Of a stretch of DNA of 64,000 bases, positions 1-11,074 are shown one piece after another (within the stretch, counting starts at the first letter, position 1; each line of letters opens with the position of its first letter). The notes beneath the pieces were generated by a model. The model did no database searches. It worked only from the letters and a program-made list of their open reading frames with translations, and had not been told where the DNA came from. Source of the stretch: Tricholoma matsutake (lineage: Eukaryota; Basidiomycota; Agaricomycetes; Agaricales; Tricholomataceae); assembly GCA_026075535.2 (NCBI GenBank), contig AP026547.1, forward strand, positions 2,232,001 through 2,296,000. Reading direction: 5' to 3'. Position numbers and translations under genes: made by a program.

Positions 1-1539
1 TATCACTGAATTTGGCTTGTAACTAAAATAGTCGTCCGAATAGAGTGATGTAAATTGTAACTAAACCAGATCTGATCAGTTGTCTGGTTGCAGCTGTCCT
101 AATGACGAGCGCTGCCTCTCGATCACTGGCAGTCGCAATGTAAGGCAAGGCCTGGCATCGGCTTACAAAAGAAAAGGTAGATTATGTATATACAAGTACT
201 TCCAGCTCATGCCGAAAGGATGAGTAATCGGGTGTGGCGCGGTGAAACAATGACGTATGCGCAAGTAAGAGAAGGTGCACTGATATGGGTAGTTGTGTTC
301 TTCTGTTAGGGTGACACCCACTATCTGCTAGCTAAGACTGTGCAGGTTCTCTCTACAAGAAGGGGGCGGGATCTGTGCTCCTGATGGGGGAATTGATGGT
401 TTTGATGTGAGGGGTTATTAATAGGTGAGTTTGTTGAGATAGGCCTTTCACACCAAAAACGTAGGTGGAATACCTAAGAGAACACAACTGGGGTCCCCTA
501 GGCATATATTTAGGGTTTATATACTATGTTACATATATTGTACATTGTTGTTACCGATGCACTCGTACATGCGCGTACATTTTGATGCGTGCGAAATAAA
601 ATTCTCACGCTATCAAAATGTAGCGTCATTTGGCATCATGTAGCGTAATTCAACATAATAAAATAAAATGAAAGTTTATTAGGTAATGGGGTGGTTTCCT
701 AACAGGCAGAAGCAGTGGGTAGTGGGTGGCCTTCATATCCACCTCCATAGCTTTGACAGAGAGTCGAGGAGGATGGGAGGGACCAGAGGGAATGGCGGCA
801 GGCCTTGAGACAGCACTTGCATAATGGGAACCATGAGCGATGATCCCAGGGGCTGGGGAAGGCTCGTGAGCGCGGGGTTGCTTAGGGGGTCGGTCCTCTC
901 ACCATTGGTCCACTATTTTGTTGTCGTAGCCATCATATGTTCACTCTGCAATACATCTGACTTCTGCTGTGAGGTCTTGGTCTCATCGATCCCGAGCCTT
1001 GAGGTAATCCCTGTCCTGTTCAAATTTGTGCTGGTACACATGCATTGCATCCTACCTTGTGAACAATGACACCCAGGTGACTGTCATATCTCCACTCCTC
1101 CCTAGGAGGGGCTGTCCTTGCTTCTCATCTCTGGCCAACTCTCGCGTGGTCAACCGAGCGGCCAGTTGATGGAGACCGTCTCCTTCTGTCCTCTCTTCTT
1201 GAGCCTTGCGGTTTGAGATCCCTTCTCAACTCCCTCCTTCTTCCTCACCTTTCCTCCCTCCTATCCCTCCCCCTTTGAGGCATGTCAGCCTCACGAGAAT
1301 GCTGCCCAGAGGTGCATCATCCATAGAGTAATTGTCAGAATAGCCATCCATGACAAGTGGGTGGACTTGGAGAAAGAGAGAAAGGAAAAAAAAATATTCA
1401 ACTCTGCCGATCAACTGTACAGTACCTTCCCATGCCTCAGGAAAAGCATGACAGCATTGTCAGTACAGTCCAAATCTTCCCACAATCGGGGAAGTGGCCA
1501 GACCTCTGTAGCCTGGCCTCTCAACCCAGTTGAGAAATC
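1..1539. other. No gene recognised
   Basis: I see only short frames without recognisable protein signatures. The stretch lies downstream (minus orientation) of the integrase relic at 1540-2786, so it may hold the 3' end and LTR of that element, but I cannot define LTR ends. It has mixed composition and no clear tandem repeats. Confidence 0.4.
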
Positions 1540-2786
1540 CTATCGCCCTTTGCATGCTGGTGCACGCTTAGGCAGATCTGTCCATTCCTTGGCACCCACA
1601 AGGGCCAAGTAAGCATCCAGGGCAGCCAACTCGTTGCAAATGGCCAGTGGCTCCCAAGTGGACTTGCCCATGCTCCACTTCACCTCCAATTCCAGTGCAC
1701 AACCCTTCCATTGATGGGACATGATTTCCTCGACCCACCATTCAGCATTGTCAGGGGTGCCAAAATTGTAAGGATCCAGATGCCGCCTGTTGGGAAACAG
1801 GACATCATTGCTTGCAAAGTGTGGTTGCAGCAGGCTTACATGGAATCTACCATGCATACACCGAGTCCTGAGCTCGGAAGGTAAGTCCAAATCATAATTG
1901 GAGGTATCAGGATAGCTTTGCAGGACCTCGTATGGTCCCACAAATTTGGGAAGGAGCTTACTGGCTTTCCCTTTGGGCAAGTTCAGGTTCTTAGTGGATA
2001 GGAACACCTTCTCCCCCGGTCTGATGTCGGGCTCCTGACCATGCCATTTGTTGGTGTGGAACCTTTGGAACACGTGCTCAGTGATAATGCTGTCATGAGC
2101 AATTGCCATATTGCGCAATGCGTCCATGGCAAAAGTTCGTACTCCAGGTGGCACCTGCTCTGGAGCAGGGATCTCCCACATCATTTGAGGAAGATACCCA
2201 TAGGTCACCTCAAAGGGAGCCATCCCAGTAGCCTGATTTATGGTGGAGTTGATAGCAAACTCCACCAGCGCCAGGAACTTCACCCAGTCCTTCTGGCTGG
2301 ATGCCACAAAGGACCGTGATATCTGGGTGATCAATCTATTCGCTCATTCCATCACACCATCCGTTTGAGGATGGAAGGATGTGGACATCAATAGCTTCAC
2401 GCCCAATATTCGATGGACTTCTCACCACCAGTGAGAGGTGAACTTGGAATCCTGGTCAGAAACTATTGACCCAGGCAAACCGTGCAGCCTTACTATCTCT
2501 TTGATGAAAAGAGATGACAATTCAGTGGTGGTGGTCATGATCGTTATGGGCACCAGATGCACCATAGATGATAATTGGCAGATCACCACCCATAGGTAGT
2601 TGAACCCTTCTGAATTAGGGAAAGGACCCATGAAGTCCAATCCTATGGATTCCCAAGGACAGATTGGGATAGGCAGCAAGTGTAGCTTCCCCAGGGGGGA
2701 GTGGTACTCCCCCTTGGATTGGACACAGGCTTCACAGGATTTGCAGAACTTATCCACTTCATATTGGAGGCGAGACCACCACAGTA
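1540..2786 (-). pseudogene. Ty3/gypsy integrase-chromodomain relic (element H)
   Basis: This is the C-terminal part of a Ty3/gypsy polyprotein. Read from 2786 downwards it has the CxxC half of the integrase zinc finger (SCEAC), the core with DFMGPFP and SDQDSKF, the TDG..E region, a GPYEVL module and a chromodomain-like end (EVKWSMGKSTWEPL). Integrases of this type insert the element cDNA, and the chromodomain is thought to guide it to chromatin. Two in-frame TGA codons split the frame near 2335 and 2420, both at places where Arg is expected. Protease, reverse transcriptase and RNase H are missing. Coding stops abruptly at 2786, where the SINE-like element begins. It is a dead fragment and differs in sequence from elements C, D, F and G. 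Confidence 0.85.
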
Positions 2787-3162
2787 CTTTACAGTCCCCC
2801 ACCTGTCCTAGTGGACTCCGACCGGACTGACTGGAGTCTGACTGGAGTCCGAGTGGAGTCCAGTTGAACTACATTAAGTCAAGTAGAGTTCATCCCCCCA
2901 CTGGAGTCCAACTGGAGTCCACTTGGAGTCCAACCAGATGAACATGTTCAATGCTACTTAAGCAATTCACAAGTCATTATCCTGTTATGACTCCAGTCTG
3001 CTCAGACTCCAGTCGGATTGGACAGGGACTCAGAACTTATCACTCAAGCTTGCATCTGAAAATATAAAATACTTGTATTTTCAGGACTTGAACCCTCAAC
3101 CTCTGCTCTCCAGCTTAAATAAGCAGATTTCGGAGTGCTCTAACCACCTGAGCCATGTGCCT
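2787..3162 (-). repeat. SINE-like element, copy 1 (tRNA-like head, GACTCC core)
   Basis: On the minus strand it begins with a tRNA-like head and runs into an irregular array of GGAGTCC/GACTGGAGTCC motifs (2812-3020), ending in the motif GGTGGGGGACTGTAAAG (complement of 2787-2803). A second copy at 8640-9175 has the same order: head, GACTCC core, and nearly the same terminal motif. Further GACTCC motifs lie outside the head at 3228-3262. I infer a non-autonomous retroposon family; no reverse transcriptase of its own is present. Confidence 0.6.
3084..3162 (-). promoter_or_regulatory. tRNA-like RNA polymerase III promoter (A and B boxes)
   Basis: The minus strand has TGGCTCAGGTGG at 3155-3144, matching the A-box consensus, and GGTTCAAGTCC at 3094-3084, matching the B box. 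Spacing is about 50 bases. The D-arm stem GCTC/GAGC around the A box is intact. The acceptor stem does not pair, so this is a tRNA-derived SINE head rather than a working tRNA gene. Confidence 0.65.
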
Positions 3163-3298
3163 GACATATTTTTACCATATTAGGGTCATGAGATACAATT
3201 TACAAAGTTTATATTTGCTCTACATAGTCCAATCGGACTCCAACTGGACTCCAAGTGGAATTCAACCACAAGACCATAATACTACTATCAGAAACTAC

Positions 3299-5707
3299 CT
3301 ACATGTCATCATCATCACCATCACCATCGCTATCACCATTATTAGTCAAGTTACTGGCTTTTCTTGTTTGTTTGTTAATAACATGCCCAGTGTGATAAAA
3401 TAGCATGGTATGCAAGAACCAATTGAAGTTGCCTGGGGTCATCCTTTTAAGAATTGATTCATATCCCCCTAGCCATGCATTCAATTGCTCACATGCCTGT
3501 GATATATTTATTATATTGTATCAATCATGACTGAAGTTAGTGAATGCTTACCTGAGTATTAAATGCACGCTTGTAATGCTGTCTCCCTTGTTCATCCTCT
3601 TCAACAATAACGAGATTAGGGGCTGAGCCATTCATAGGAGCAGGATTACACCACTTTCGGCACAAAAAGTCTGATGCACGATGATTGATATAATGGTAGG
3701 CATCAACTATGAATCGAGTTGTTTTCTTCCAAATAGACTCCCAAGACCCATTGGCAATACTAGTACGAAGCACAAGACATGCTTTGTCTATGCAGATATA
3801 TGCTGGTCGGGATTCTTCTGTAGGATATACCTTTTCCAGAAATGCCAAAATATTTGTTGGTGACTCCGATTTGGCAAACTTTGCCCATGCAATAACCACA
3901 CCACATGGAGCACATATAGTTTCCACACAATAGAATCTTGGGGCAGTGAAATAATTGGTCCTTTGTGGCTCTGGGGCAGGTTCATCATGTGGTTGTACAT
4001 TCTCAGTAATTGGAGCTGTCCAAGGCATATTTTCATTTGGTCGCTGCAATATTCTCCGGATGCCAGAAAAGGTGTGTCGGTTGTGTTTTTCAGTGTGTTT
4101 CTTCCATTGTTCCTGATGCTGTGGGCATGCTTGAGTCATAACAACTTTCTGATTGGTACAGCCACGGATTCTGCATTTAGCCCCATATTCAGATTCATGT
4201 AATGCACAAAATGCTCCTCCACAAGAATTGGCAAGTTGAGATGTGCAATCTTCATATGCACAATGCTAGAAAGCTATTAGCTTTAGTTATATGTAACAGT
4301 CAAAATACATACATTAGGCCCCATAACAATCCCATCCATCACCACAAGTTTGACAGGTGAATAATCAATATCCATATTGTCACCATCTTGGGGGTTCTCT
4401 AGATTGCCTGTAGTATTTTGTTCTTGTCCTTCATTTTCAAGGGTTCTATCACCTTCATATGCAGGCACAGGTGTATTTTCATCCACTCCAACTATTGCTG
4501 CTAGATCACCTCCTGCAATTACATCAGAAGTGCCCTTGTACTGGTGAGTACATTCTGAGCATGAATGTTGATCTGCAGCCCGTATCATTCCACCTTCTCC
4601 TAATATTTCAAATGCCTCTTTTGTGACTTCATCGATTGCAAGACCATCTTGGAGCACAAGATTAATGCCTGATGCAGAGGCAACTGTACAAATTGATTCT
4701 TGGACATATGTATGCCAAGTCTGACGCTGAGAAAGTTTTGGACAGGTTCCTGATAGGTTTTCCCAGAAAGCATTATTCCAAAATTCTGTAATGGCTGCAG
4801 CTGAAGCATGAAAGCTATACATAGCAGACAGAACAATGTTGGAAAACAGCCTATCCACCCAGATATTCTGTCCAGCTTTAATGTACTTGGCAGAATTCAG
4901 ATATAGTCTGTCAAATTGACCTTGTTCACCAGAAACTGGTGTACGTTCATGATCTGCATGATAAGCAGTTTGACAATCTGGACATTTCCCAGTCAATACT
5001 GGAACATCTTCATAATATCCAAAGCCTTTGATTAAGGTCACCAATGGAATATCTCGTGATTTAGTGATTTGCAGCAGTGACTGGGGTTGACAGTTCAAAG
5101 TTTCGCATTTGTATGAGTTAGGACATATAACATGGATTGGATCGATAGATTTGTGTGAAACTGCCTTGAGCTTCTGCTGAAATTGACCATTGTCGTTATA
5201 AGGATTTAAATCCAACAGCTTGGCCAGCGCATCAAGTTTAGTTCCAATATTGTTGATTCTTGTCTTTGTTTCAGTGACATTGTCTGATTTCTTGAGTAAC
5301 CTGACATCTTGTTGCTTGTACAATTTATTGTCCATTGCACGAGCAAGGCATTTCATCCAACTAGAAATGGTGACACATTTTTCTCCTGTGCATTTTGGAT
5401 TTTGTTGCCTTGAATGTAAATTCAACAAGTCTGTGTTATCTGTCATAGTGAACAGAATAACAAGAACTGTTGAAAGTGAAATTTTGGAACTGAAATTATC
5501 CTGAATAAATTGGCTGAACAGTTTGAAGGGGATTTCTGGGAATGGGCTTTCCTCGGGTAGAGCAGTGACAGTTGGTAGGATATTGAAGATAATTAATATC
5601 CATAATAAAAGTTGCAGCTGGTTCAGATTTAAAACAATCTTCCAGATTAAAACTTGAAGGAATTCCAGAGGATGAATTTGCCACATGCTATAAGGCAGCA
5701 AGCTCAA
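3299..5707 (-). CDS. KDZ-associated CxC5/CxC6 cysteine-cluster protein
   Basis: The predicted protein has 768 residues from three exons: 5707-4313, 4265-3552 and 3496-3299. The introns (4266-4312 and 3497-3551) have GT-AG ends and keep the frame. The N-terminal half has the cysteine spacing of the CxC5 family (CPNSYKC, then CPDC with a following YHADH). Exon 2 opens with a CxC6-type cluster (HCAYEDC, CRIRGC) and continues into a domain with the motifs CAPCGVVIAWAKF, ICIDKAC and DAYHYINHR; exon 3 adds NAWLGGYESILKRMTPGNFNW. Such proteins are encoded with or near KDZ transposons in mushroom genomes; their biochemical role is not established, though the conserved acidic and His residues suggest a transposase-like fold. 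No premature stop is seen, unlike the neighbouring gene and the retroelements. The start at 5707 is chosen because the family usually begins with a hydrophobic LEFLQVL-like segment. Confidence 0.82.
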
Positions 5708-5749
5708 AAAACTATTGCAATTGCAATTGCATGGGCTCTAACTATTTAC
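5708..5749. other. Short spacer between the two KDZ-associated genes
   Basis: Only 42 bases separate the stop codon of the upstream gene (5750) from the start of the CxC5/CxC6 gene (5707). Both are on the minus strand, so they may share a transcription unit or use a very compact promoter. Confidence 0.5.
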
Positions 5750-8462
5750 TTACTTTGAACCCTTCTTCTTCTTGTCACCTTTCTTCTTGGACCCACTACC
5801 ACTACCAGCACCACTTTCATCCTTCGACTTCATCTTTACTTTGCTCTTGCCCCCTGATTTACCCACTTCTTCGGCTTTGCCATCCAAAAAAGCAAAAAGA
5901 TCCTTGAAATTGTATGCAACCTTCTCATAGCCCCAAAGCTCAATATTGGAAGGAGCATCTTTCCTCCTCTCCAACCAGCTCATCATCTCAGGATAGTCAG
6001 ATACTCGGGAGAAAGCTTTGGAATGGTTGGCATGCCACATGGATTTAGACTGAAAAATTTCAATCAAATCAGTGACTGAAGGCTTCCTTCCTTCCCATTC
6101 TCTGGAGGCACAGAGTGCAGCCAAAGTTCCATTGGCCTCTAAGAATGCTTTATACTTTTGATAGCCAATGTGAAGACCACCATCAGTACGATCAGCCAAA
6201 TTTGATGGAATATTGAGACGAGTTATAAGATCATTCTTGAAGGGAGTGAGAGTGGTAGTAGCCAAAGTCGAAAGTGAGGCAGTGAGAGTGGTAGTAGCCA
6301 AAGTTGAAAGTGAGGCAGGAGTAGAATCACGAGTAAGGGTTGGCAATATAGATAGAGATTCTGTATGCATAACAGACTGGAAAGCAGGTTCACATTCCTA
6401 TTGATAGATAGCTGAATTTTTCCAATATTAAATAAAACACAACTTACAATTGAAACTGGAAGAACATATTCTCCATTAATGAAGTTCCATGTGACAGGTT
6501 CTTCATCTTTGATTGCAGTGGAATAGTGTCCTTTAATATTCCAAAGGTCATCTTCATATACAAAAATTCTTGAATTTTGACCTGCAGAAACCTTACAAAC
6601 ATATTCCAAAAAATGGTTAGTCAAATGACTTATGGCGAACTGGAGAATCTTTCTCTGCCAGCTTTGATAGAACCACACCCAATGAAGTCGTAACTTTAAG
6701 CTTGAATGCAGACTTTGGCTTGGTAGTGGCAGGATCAACACATGAGTCATATAAGTAAACTTTACCCATGACAGAAGCTGCAGCATCAGTTTCCAGGTCA
6801 TGAGAATCTGCAAGGTTGAACACATTTCCATAGGCATGGCCACGGATAACACCACCAGTAGTACGTGAGGCTCCCTGTAATTTTTGTGAAGGGCTGGTTG
6901 GCAGACTAGCCATAGGTACATCTAATATGGGTTGGAAATAGAAAACAAGATCCAGATAATGTTACCTTGGTCAATTCCTGGGAGTGAAAAGTCCATATCT
7001 AATAAGAATGGGCTTTAAAAAAGCAAACCATTCAAAGATAAAATTGTTACCTTTGCTTCCAATACTATCCTTGGTTCCTTCATGTACATGAAGATCTTCA
7101 ATTACAAAAATTACAAATATTATGACAGCGAGAAATTTTACCAAGTCGACAAGCACCCTTGGGGTCACATTGAGGAAAGTCTAATCTAACATTAAGGATA
7201 ACAAACAATACTATGGTAAAATATTTACCTTCTACCGAAGCAGGGGCAGGATTAGTAGAACAAGCAGCAGTGGTAGCACAGTTGGCGGCGGCATCGGTGG
7301 TGGTGACAAGATTCATGAGGTTGCCACTTTCAGTCCCATCATTGTTGTTGTCAGTCCCATCGTTGTCCTCCCCCTCGTCTGCATCGTTGTCGGTGTTCTC
7401 ATTGTTGTTGTTCTTGTTGTTGTCATTGTTGTTGTTGTTGTTCTTGTTGTTGTCATTGTTGTTCTTGTTGTTCTCATTGTTAGTCTCGTTGTTCTTGTTG
7501 TTGTTGTTGTTCTTGTTCTCGTGGTTCTTCTCACTGTTCTTCGCGTTGTTGTTGTTCTTCTCGCCGTTCTTCATCTTCCTGCTGGTCTTTGTCTTCCCAT
7601 CGTTCTGCTCGTTGTTGTTCTTCTCGCTGTGCTTCTTGCTGTCGATGTCATTGTTGTCCTCCTCATCGCTGTCGTTGTCGTCCTCCTCCTCGTCGTTCCC
7701 ACTGCTTTCATTGTTGTTGTTGTCGCTCTCGCAGTTGTCCCCCTTGTGCTGGTCATCACCGTCGCTGTCGTCATCCTTCCCCTGGTGCTGGCTGTCGTCA
7801 TCAGTGCTTTCATTGTCATTATCGCTGGGGTTGTTGTTCTTCCCCTTGTTGCTGTTGTCCTGCTTGTTGCAGCTGTCACTGGCATTTTCGGTGGCTTTGG
7901 GGGTTACGACATCCGAGCGTCGTGGGCGGCCCATTCGGGCGAGAGCTGGGTGGGCTGTTGCTGCTGGCGAGAGAGCATGTGGTGGGGGGGCTACCAATAG
8001 CCCACTCGTTTCAAGAATGAGTTCAGCCCTATATTAGAAATGTCAGTAGAAAGAAATAGAAATAGAAATAGAAAAAGAACAAAAACAACTTACCTCGGAA
8101 GCTTGGGCGGGGTACCAGCTGCCTCAGCAGCCGCATCCTCTCACGCCCGTGCTAACGAAGTCTTTTTAAAAGAAAAAAATGCCATACATGATGGCAATGG
8201 CGGGGACGGTGTACCTCGCTCCCTTGTTCCTCTTTGCCTTTTTCTCCTTCTCCTGGTCCTTCGTGTTCCCTTTCTTCTTTTCTTCCTGCTTGTTGTCGGT
8301 CTCACTCCCCTTGGTCTCACTCTTGCTCTCCTTTCAGGCTTTCTTCTGCTTAGGTTTGTTGTCCAGCGACAATCAAGCATGTTTGCGTGCTTTTGGCTTT
8401 GGGGATCGCTTCCGATCGGTGCTGTAGTGAGTGCCAGAGTTGGCTGATCTGGTTGCTGGCAT
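5750..8462 (-). pseudogene. KDZ-linked nuclear-type protein gene, decayed
   Basis: A multi-exon gene read from 8462 down. Exons I can join are about 8462-8215, 8161-8094, 8028-7229, 7180-7142, 7095-7051, 6998-6966, 6921-6448 and 6397-5750. From 7229 on, the 44-52 bp introns have clean GT-AG ends and consistent phase, giving the joins SVEDFPQCDPKGACRL and SIGSKDMDFSLPGIDQDVP. The N-terminus is lysine and glutamate rich, then comes a long Asn/Asp-rich tract, a conserved-looking core (VYEDDLWNIKGHYS, GYQKYKAFLE, WLERRKDAPSN) and a KKKGDKKKKGSK tail. The second half of the core has no known function; the gene is found beside KDZ cysteine-cluster genes. Damage: in-frame TGA at 8375-8373, 8336-8334 and 8143-8141, a one-base frameshift near 6655, and a phase mismatch at the first intron. 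Confidence 0.65.
7330..7900. repeat. Low-complexity GTT/GTC trinucleotide tract
   Basis: Imperfect GTT, GTC and CTT triplets on the plus strand encode the Asn/Asp/Lys-rich segment of the decayed minus-strand gene. All frames stay open because of the composition, so the Leu/Val-rich plus-strand frames here are artefacts. Confidence 0.8.
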
Positions 8463-8639
8463 GTTTTGATAGCGTTGTTGACGTGGATGGGTGGCGATGG
8501 TGTTGTGACAGTTGAGTGGTTGGTGGTAATGGTTGATGTGGCAGTTGTGGCAGTGCAGCAGTTGGTGAATTTTGCAGCTGTGGCAGCGTGCGTAAACTGG
8601 GTGATAGTGATAGTGTTATGTATTCAAGCATCAATAAAT
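8463..8639. other. Upstream spacer of the KDZ-linked pair
   Basis: TGG/GTTG-rich sequence with no supported gene. It probably holds the promoter of the minus-strand gene that starts at 8462. Confidence 0.35.
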
Positions 8640-9175
8640 GCCTAGGTGGTGTAGTGGTTAATGTGTGACCATTATGTTATGTAAGTAAAATGGTGAGGGT
8701 TCAATCCTTGTGTGGGTCAAAATATTTTTCTGTTATTAATAATAATAATAATAATCAGTTGGTGCGGACTCTAGTTGGACTCCCAGTGGACTCCGGTTGG
8801 ACTCCCAGTGGACTCCGGTTGGACTCCCAGTGGACTCCGGTTGGACTCCCAGTGGACTCCGGTTGGACTCCCAGTGGACTCCGGTTGGACTCCCAGTGGA
8901 CTCCGGTTGGACTCCCAGTGGACTCCGGTTGGACTCCCAGTGGACTCCGGTTGGACTCCCAGTGGACTCCGGTTGGACTCCCAGTGGACTCCGGTTGGAC
9001 TCCCAGTGGACTCCACTGGACCAGTCCGAGTGGAATCCGGTGTTTGAGTGGATTCCACTCAGAGTCCAGTCGGACTGGACTGGGACTGGACTGGCAACTT
9101 TGCAGGCAGTTGGCTGGTGAACAGTCCTGGTGGACTCCAGTCAGACTCCGACGGAAAAGGTGGGGGAGTGTAAAG
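8640..9175 (+). repeat. SINE-like element, copy 2, with 22-bp tandem array
   Basis: The head has TGGTGTAGTGG (8647-8657), resembling an A box, and GGTTCAATCC (8698-8707), resembling a B box. A TAA run (about 8738-8756) follows, then an array of about 11 copies of GGTTGGACTCCCAGTGGACTCC (about 8766-9015), then irregular GACTCC motifs. It ends in GGTGGGGGAGTGTAAAG (9159-9175), the counterpart of the end of copy 1. The unit length (22) is not a multiple of three and contains no stop in any frame, so long reading frames across it have no coding meaning. Confidence 0.6.
8766..9015 (+). repeat. 22-bp tandem repeat, about 11 copies
   Basis: The direct repeat is GGTTGGACTCCCAGTGGACTCC. Copies are almost identical and become irregular after about 9015. 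There are no spacers, so it is not a CRISPR array. Confidence 0.95.
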
Positions 9176-9182
9176 ACCTCCG

Positions 9183-9304
9183 AAATAGTTTCAGAGCAGT
9201 TTCGTGGGGTTCATAGAGGTTCGTAGGGGTTGGGAGCATGTGTGCTAATGTGTTGATGCATTTGGAGACGTTCCCAGAGCTTAGAGCGCAAGGTGGACCT
9301 ATCA
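9183..9304 (-). repeat. Truncated 3' LTR of element F
   Basis: About 120 bases closely match 19585-19705 and 38535-38655 and end in the same CTATCA terminus. The remaining ~900 bases of the LTR are missing; the SINE-like element copy 2 ends 8 bases upstream. Confidence 0.8.
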
Positions 9305-9318
9305 TCCTCCCCCTTACT
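9305..9318 (-). promoter_or_regulatory. Polypurine tract of element F
   Basis: The minus strand reads AGTAAGGGGGAGGA directly before the LTR start TGATAGG. This is the usual place and composition of the plus-strand primer of an LTR retrotransposon. Confidence 0.7.
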
Positions 9319-9464
9319 GAAACCCTGACTGTCCCAGTCAGCTGATCAGAGTCACATGCGAAATCCATGATCGTGTTGAAAATGTCAACAAAATTTGGAA
9401 TACCTCTTGTTCTTCTTCATCAATTCCTACATCTCCAATACCAGCTCTTAGCACTACTCTTAAC

Positions 9465-10772
9465 ATGTCTCTACTCACCAAACTCAACCACAGAATCCTT
9501 GAGTACACCAAATCAATGCCAGATCATGGTGTCGCTGAAGACCTTGACTTTGAAGTGTGGGGCAAAGGGTTTTGTGAGAAGATGGTAAGTTTTCAGTTTC
9601 CATTCAATATTTGAGGATGCTAACATGATATGCTCAGGTGGAATATGATGAACTGGCTGACAACCTGGGCGAAGAACGCAACTCAACTGTGCAAAAGGTT
9701 GTCGACAAGGTGTTCAAACTTTTTAAACCAATGGCTCGACACAAATGGCTTTTGTGGGGGGGAGACCTTTTGTTTGCAGATCTGAGTGAGCAGGTAGAGC
9801 AAGAGCAAAGGGAAGAGAAAGTAAGACGGATCCAGGAGGAGGAGGAGGCTTGCAGGGCAGAGGAGAATGTGAAGCAGGCAAAAATCGATGCCCAAAGGGG
9901 GGCATTAGGGGACGCTCGAAATGCAGCTCTTGCTGTGTTTTGTGTGAAAACATTATCAAAAGAAGAACTGCAGCGACAAAACATGGAGCTCACAGCAGAA
10001 GTGCAAGTGATCAAGAGGGCTGAGGCTGGGTAGGAGGACGAAGAGGAGAGAGAGAAGGTGCTGCCCATGGTGAGAGTCACAAAGCGAAAGGTGGTAGAGC
10101 TTGGGGCAGGCGAGGATGAGAAGGATGAGATGATTGAGGACAAGGTAGAGGGCAAACAGAGAAGGTTCGCAGAGGGCAGACTTCTCAATTTCGAGGGCCC
10201 AGTGAGTTTTCTCATTTCACTTCAAAGGTTTTTTGGACTGCTAACAATTGCACAGTGTGATTGATGTGCTGGGATGAAATCCCAGGCATGCTGTATTGTC
10301 AAAGATGAAGCCCCGAAGTGCACAAAATGCACTGAGGCATTGCAGGGCTGTTATTGGGAAGGAGTATTGAGGAAAGGGCTTTGAAAAGCGAGGGGAGGAA
10401 GTTCGGGGCTGCAAGAGGTGTTTCGCAGTTGAAGCCAGGTGCAATTTTTGTTTGGACTTGTTGCAAACCTTTCTAACCTTCTGTTTGGATTGTTTTAGCT
10501 TGTCAAATTCAGATTGTTGGGCCAGTCAAGGCAGAGGAGATGGTATGGTTGTGGGACCATCAAAACCGTTGACGCCAAAGTCAAAGCACAAAAAGCAGTC
10601 AAAAGGGAAAGGGAAGGCAAAGGAGGTATTGTCAAATGATGATTTTGAGGTGGTTAGCAACAAATGGGTTGTTCATCGGCAGATGTTTGCAGCAAAGTTG
10701 GTGCAGAAGAAAGTGGAGATGGAAGTTCTGGGGAGGGAAATAGAACTTTTAGAGGTTATGATGGAGGAGTAA
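9465..10772 (+). pseudogene. Antisense accessory gene of element F, Zn2Cys6-like
   Basis: This gene lies between pol and the 3' LTR of element F but on the opposite strand. Exon 1 is 9465-9584 and exon 2 is 9638-10201; exon 3 starts at 10256, and the last part runs to the stop at 10772 after another likely intron (about 10440-10522). Intron ends are GT-AG and phases fit. Exon 2 encodes a Glu/Lys/Arg-rich, probably coiled-coil segment. Exon 3 encodes C-x2-C-x7-C-x9-C-x2-C-x6-C, close to the fungal Zn(II)2Cys6 pattern. Damage: TAG at 10031-10033, TGA at 10262-10264 inside the first CxxC, and another TGA downstream. The counterpart in element C (19847-20836) is intact. A role as regulator of the element is only a guess. 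Confidence 0.6.
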
Positions 10773-11074
10773 AGTAGAAAAACTTCATTGTATCTCTTTT
10801 ACTTTGCAATTTGAATCTTGTGAGTCTTGAAAGGTAGCAATAAGAAAAGTAAAAGAAATAGAGAAAATAAGGGAAAGGCTCAGTAGATCATCATGGCCAA
10901 AAAACCCTTTTGGAGTTTGCGCGACCATGCTATAATGCGATATCGCAACTTGTATTGTACACTAAAAGAGATCGAAGTCATGGGTAAGTGATTGTGAACA
11001 AAGAAAAGGGAATAATTATTAGTCTTCAAAGTCCAGCAGGTCTTCGGGAATATCATTGTCGACATTCAAATTCT

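Noticed and set aside
7213..8037. Leu/Ser/Val-rich plus-strand frames that look like membrane proteins
   Set aside because: They are mirror images of the Asn/Asp/Lys-rich minus-strand exon; spliced minus-strand joins with consistent phase support the other strand.
8766..9015. CRISPR-like array
   Set aside because: Direct head-to-tail copies with no spacers, in a eukaryotic genome.
8690..9226. Long open frames on both strands across the 22-bp repeat
   Set aside because: The unit has no stop in any frame and a length not divisible by three, so the open frames follow from repetition alone.
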